Part shown: positions 5,739 through 7,515 of the stretch, in pieces | How positions within the stretch are numbered: position 1 is the stretch's first letter | How the letters are laid out: the number at the start of each line of letters is the position of its first letter | NCBI GenBank assembly: GCA_020355145.1 | Contig: CP070660.1 | Location: 1,469,643 to 1,477,157 of the forward strand | Reading direction: 5' to 3' | Origin: Deltaproteobacteria bacterium | GTDB lineage: Bacteria > Desulfobacterota > DSM-4660 > Desulfatiglandales > B25-G16 | Length of the DNA: 7,515 nucleotides | The notes under the pieces: generated by a model | What the model was told of the DNA's origin: nothing | Database searches by the model: none | What the model saw: only the letters and a program-made list of their open reading frames with translations | Position numbers and translations under genes: made by a program

Positions 5739-6740
5739 TTACAGGAACTCGTTCATCTTTTTTTTAAGATCTTTGAAGCAGGTGTTTATCTCTTTTGCGA
5801 TATCCTCTAGGATTTCCTGCGCACCCTTCACACTCTCTATCAACCCGGCAACCTGTCCACAGCATACCTCAGCACCTTCCACATCACCCAGATGCTGGCC
5901 ATAATACGGGGAATGTGCATTCAAGTAATCATTCAATTCTTGAGGGGAGACACCTGCTGTCCGCATCCCCAGATATCGCTTTGTAAATGCATTGCTCAGG
6001 TCTCGAGCCAGCATAAAGTCCTTGGGCAAAGTTACGGTACAGGCATCTTCTCCCTTGACTACGGACTCTTTTACGCGGGGGTGACTGTCCGATTCCTTGG
6101 TAACCATAAAGCGGGTCCCCATATAGGCCCCGTCTGCACCCAGAGCCAAGGCAGCCAGCACGCCCCTGGCGTCGCCAATACCTCCACCCGCTATGACCGG
6201 TATCTTCACCGCATCGGCCACCATGGGGGTCAGGACAAAGGTGGTCAGCTCAGTGAAGCCCTTGTGCCCCCCGGCTTCAAAACCCTCGCAGATCACGGCA
6301 TCCACTCCACACTCTTCTGCCTTTTTGGCGTGTCGCGCAGTCGAAATGGCATGTAAAACCTTTATCCCGGCATTCTTGAGCACATCGGCATAAACGTCCG
6401 GCCTTCCCACAGAAACGATAGCAACTGGGACTTCCTCTTCTATAACTACCTCCACTATCCTTTGAGAGTATTTTCGATGTTCTCCGATCCCTACGGCTAT
6501 GTTTACCGCGAAGGGCTCCTCGGTAAGCCCTTTCACTTTTCTGATCTGGTCCCGCATTCTTTTGCCGGCAAGCTCCACATCAGTGGTAATACTGTCAGCC
6601 CCGGCATTGGGTCCCAGGGTGCCCAGCCCCCCTGCAAGCGACACTGCTGCCGCGAGGTTAGCGCCGCTCACCCAGTTCATGGGCGCCTGGACGATTGGAT
6701 AACGAATGCCCATAAGCTCACAAATACGGTTTCCCTCCAT
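5739..6740 (-). CDS. FMN-dependent nitronate monooxygenase / FabK-like flavoprotein
   Basis: The 333-aa product belongs to the NMO (2-nitropropane dioxygenase)/FabK TIM-barrel family, which uses FMN to oxidise alkyl nitronates or, in FabK, to reduce enoyl-ACP. Visible motifs are YPIVQAPMNWVSG (14-26, first flavin-contacting strand), CEGFEAGGHKG (151-161) with the family's active-site His159, PVIAGGGIGD (181-190) and GADGAYMGTRFM (201-212), the two FMN-phosphate loops. Length is normal. The ATG at 6740 has AGGGGG (6750-6745) 4 nt upstream. It stands alone: the nearest intact genes are more than 1 kb away, so the context does not tell nitronate detoxification from a lipid or acyl-CoA related role. 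The gene is visibly richer in GC than the pil operon (for example about 62% over 6181-6240), which may mean separate ancestry. Family is firm; substrate is unknown. Confidence 0.9.
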   Translation of the reverse strand: MEGNRICELMGIRYPIVQAPMNWVSGANLAAAVSLAGGLGTLGPNAGADSITTDVELAGKRMRDQIRKVKGLTEEPFAVNIAVGIGEHRKYSQRIVEVVIEEEVPVAIVSVGRPDVYADVLKNAGIKVLHAISTARHAKKAEECGVDAVICEGFEAGGHKGFTELTTFVLTPMVADAVKIPVIAGGGIGDARGVLAALALGADGAYMGTRFMVTKESDSHPRVKESVVKGEDACTVTLPKDFMLARDLSNAFTKRYLGMRTAGVSPQELNDYLNAHSPYYGQHLGDVEGAEVCCGQVAGLIESVKGAQEILEDIAKEINTCFKDLKKKMNEFL

Positions 6741-6744
6741 TGTT

Positions 6745-6750
6745 CCCCCT
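6745..6750 (-). promoter_or_regulatory. Ribosome-binding site of the nitronate monooxygenase-like gene
   Basis: AGGGGG sits 4 nt before the ATG at 6740-6738 and supports that start. No convincing -35/-10 pair was found upstream. Confidence 0.7.
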
Positions 6751-6802
6751 ATTCTAAATCACTGTCGGCTAAATGTGGCTTGTACACAAAAAAAGGATAG
6801 AA

Positions 6803-6851
6803 TCCCAATTGAGCGAAAAGGTGCATCATATTTATTCATAATGAATTGGGA
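6803..6851. repeat. Inverted repeat upstream of the flavoprotein gene
   Basis: TCCCAATT (6803-6810) and AATTGGGA (6844-6851) are perfect 8-bp inverted repeats 33 nt apart. Inside and partly overlapping the right arm is ATTCATAATGAAT (6834-6846), two 6-bp arms around one base. They lie 63-111 nt before the flavoprotein start and could be an operator. The right arm also overlaps the 3' end of the small ORF at 6832-6915. Confidence 0.35.
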
Positions 6852-6915
6852 AGCGACTTCTTAAGCGATTGATATAGTTCTGAATGGGAATTTCCAAATC
6901 CTTTGCTGTTATCAC
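6832..6915 (-). CDS. Possible 27-aa small ORF upstream of the flavoprotein gene
   Basis: A GTG at 6915 with GAGGG 3 nt upstream opens a 27-codon frame beginning MITAKDLEIPIQNYINRLRS and ending FPIHYE at TAA. The composition is protein-like (amphipathic, Ile/Leu spaced with charges), but I do not recognise it. Just upstream in a different frame, another open stretch ends KKLSGNLSKGYENEAKEW at a stop (6929-6931). The two may be pieces of one decayed gene or a pair of tiny genes. Confidence is low. Confidence 0.25.
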   Translation of the reverse strand: MITAKDLEIPIQNYINRLRSRFPIHYE

Positions 6916-7515
6916 TATCCCTCAAGAATTACCATTCTTTTGCTTCGTTTTCATACCCTTTTGAAAGATTCCCAGATAGCTTTTTGAAGAACAGAATAAG
7001 CCATTTAAGGCTCAAAAAGCAACGCTAAAGGCAGGATGAAGGGTTACGGAGGTAAACGCAAAAGGCGAAATGGCACGAAACAGGGTGTCCTGTCACGGCA
7101 GGTAGGTTAAGCCTTTCCGGAAGAATGGCATCTCTTATAAATAACAGGCCTTTGATTTGATCTGACTGAGGAACGAATTGGTGTAGGGGTGTCTGTAAAA
7201 ATGGCCAAAGGGGTGCTGATTAATTCAGACGCAACTGGGTGCAGAGTACTAACTGAATCAGACGCCTTCTCCATCACCGCATCTTATCGATTAACGACTG
7301 AAATATGCAATGCTCCTGATGGACCCCAGCCTATCTAAACTGTCTGCTATATACGGAGTCAAAGGGTAACCTGAACCCAAACCAGTCTGCTCAAAGGCCT
7401 CATCTGTCGGATACTGGGGCATGGGAAAAAATAATAATCGTGAGTGCTGTTTGTCTCATTTCCCTGAACCGAGCTGGCAGCCTAATCGGGTAAGACAATG
7501 GTCATTCCCTTCTCC
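6916..7515. other. Stretch to the right edge with no recognised gene
   Basis: Only short candidate frames are present. Plus strand 7036-7110 is a 24-aa, very basic peptide (starts MKGYGGKRKRRNG). Plus strand 7201-7338 is 45 aa (starts MAKGVLINSDATG), its frame open back to 7156. Minus strand 7291-7422 is 43 aa (starts MPQYPTDEAFEQTGLG). The last two overlap on opposite strands, so at most one is likely real. The segment 7015-7130 contains several small hairpins (ACAGG/CCTGT around 7080-7093; TTCCGGAA at 7115-7122) and purine-rich linkers that give it the look of structured RNA, but it fits no family I can name. TCAGACGC is repeated at 7225 and 7258. Confidence 0.4.

Noticed and set aside
5795..6800. 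Plus-strand frames over the flavoprotein gene (including 154 aa at 5892-6356 and 112 aa at 6462-6800)
   Set aside because: They are antisense shadows of a full-length NMO-family gene; His/Ser/Pro-rich with no domain.
7015..7130. Cyclic-di-GMP (GEMM) riboswitch
   Set aside because: CAACGCTAAAGGC recalls the 5' part of GEMM, but the following AAACC-hairpin-GACGCAAAGCC core and the tetraloop-receptor helix are not in the right order or spacing.
1..7515. CRISPR array, tRNA or rRNA genes, replication origin
   Set aside because: No regularly spaced repeats, tRNA T-loop/acceptor patterns, rRNA-like tracts or iteron clusters were seen on either strand.

Overview
The window looks like a Gram-negative bacterial chromosome, most like a Desulfobacterota (deltaproteobacterial) genome. 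The evidence is a complete inner-membrane type IV pilus (T4P) alignment operon with a secretin, lysine-rich proteins of moderate GC, and a nitronate-monooxygenase-like flavoprotein of a kind common in that group. The lineage is an inference from protein style only. Both ends are cut: pilQ runs off the left edge, and the right edge lies in sequence with no recognised gene.

Left half (1-4323, all minus strand): one operon read right to left, made of a promoter, a 67-aa XRE/Cro-type regulator, pilM, pilN, pilO, pilP and pilQ. Spacings are tight: 23 nt, 4-nt overlap, 5 nt, 23-nt overlap, 53 nt. PilM is the cytoplasmic actin-like ring protein that binds the INLLP tail of PilN. PilN and PilO are single-pass membrane proteins. 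PilP links them through the periplasm to the PilQ secretin. PilQ is the 5' part of its gene (371 codons: N-terminus, two AMIN-like regions, Pro-rich linker, start of the secretin N domain); it has no stop codon inside the window and is easy to miss. In this set PilQ carries the only lipobox-like Cys and PilP has none.

Upstream of the operon (4324-4430) is a very AT-rich control region with an 11-bp direct repeat, a 9-bp inverted repeat and a 12-bp palindrome, plausible operators for the XRE protein. A strong ribosome-binding site and a 22-codon ORF face the other way.

Middle (about 4430-5738): no intact gene. It holds short, repeatedly interrupted frames. One can be recognised on the minus strand: the C-terminal tail of a DDE integrase-type transposase (motif WIDYYNYRRTHMGIG). 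This looks like a decayed insertion site.

Right part: an intact minus-strand FMN-dependent nitronate monooxygenase/FabK-like gene (5739-6740) of clearly higher GC than the pil operon. Beyond it, to 7515, are only short candidate ORFs, inverted repeats and one patch that could be structured RNA. I see no convincing new biological system. The best leads are the dedicated regulator with its operator block in front of the pil genes and the reversed lipoprotein pattern of PilP and PilQ.
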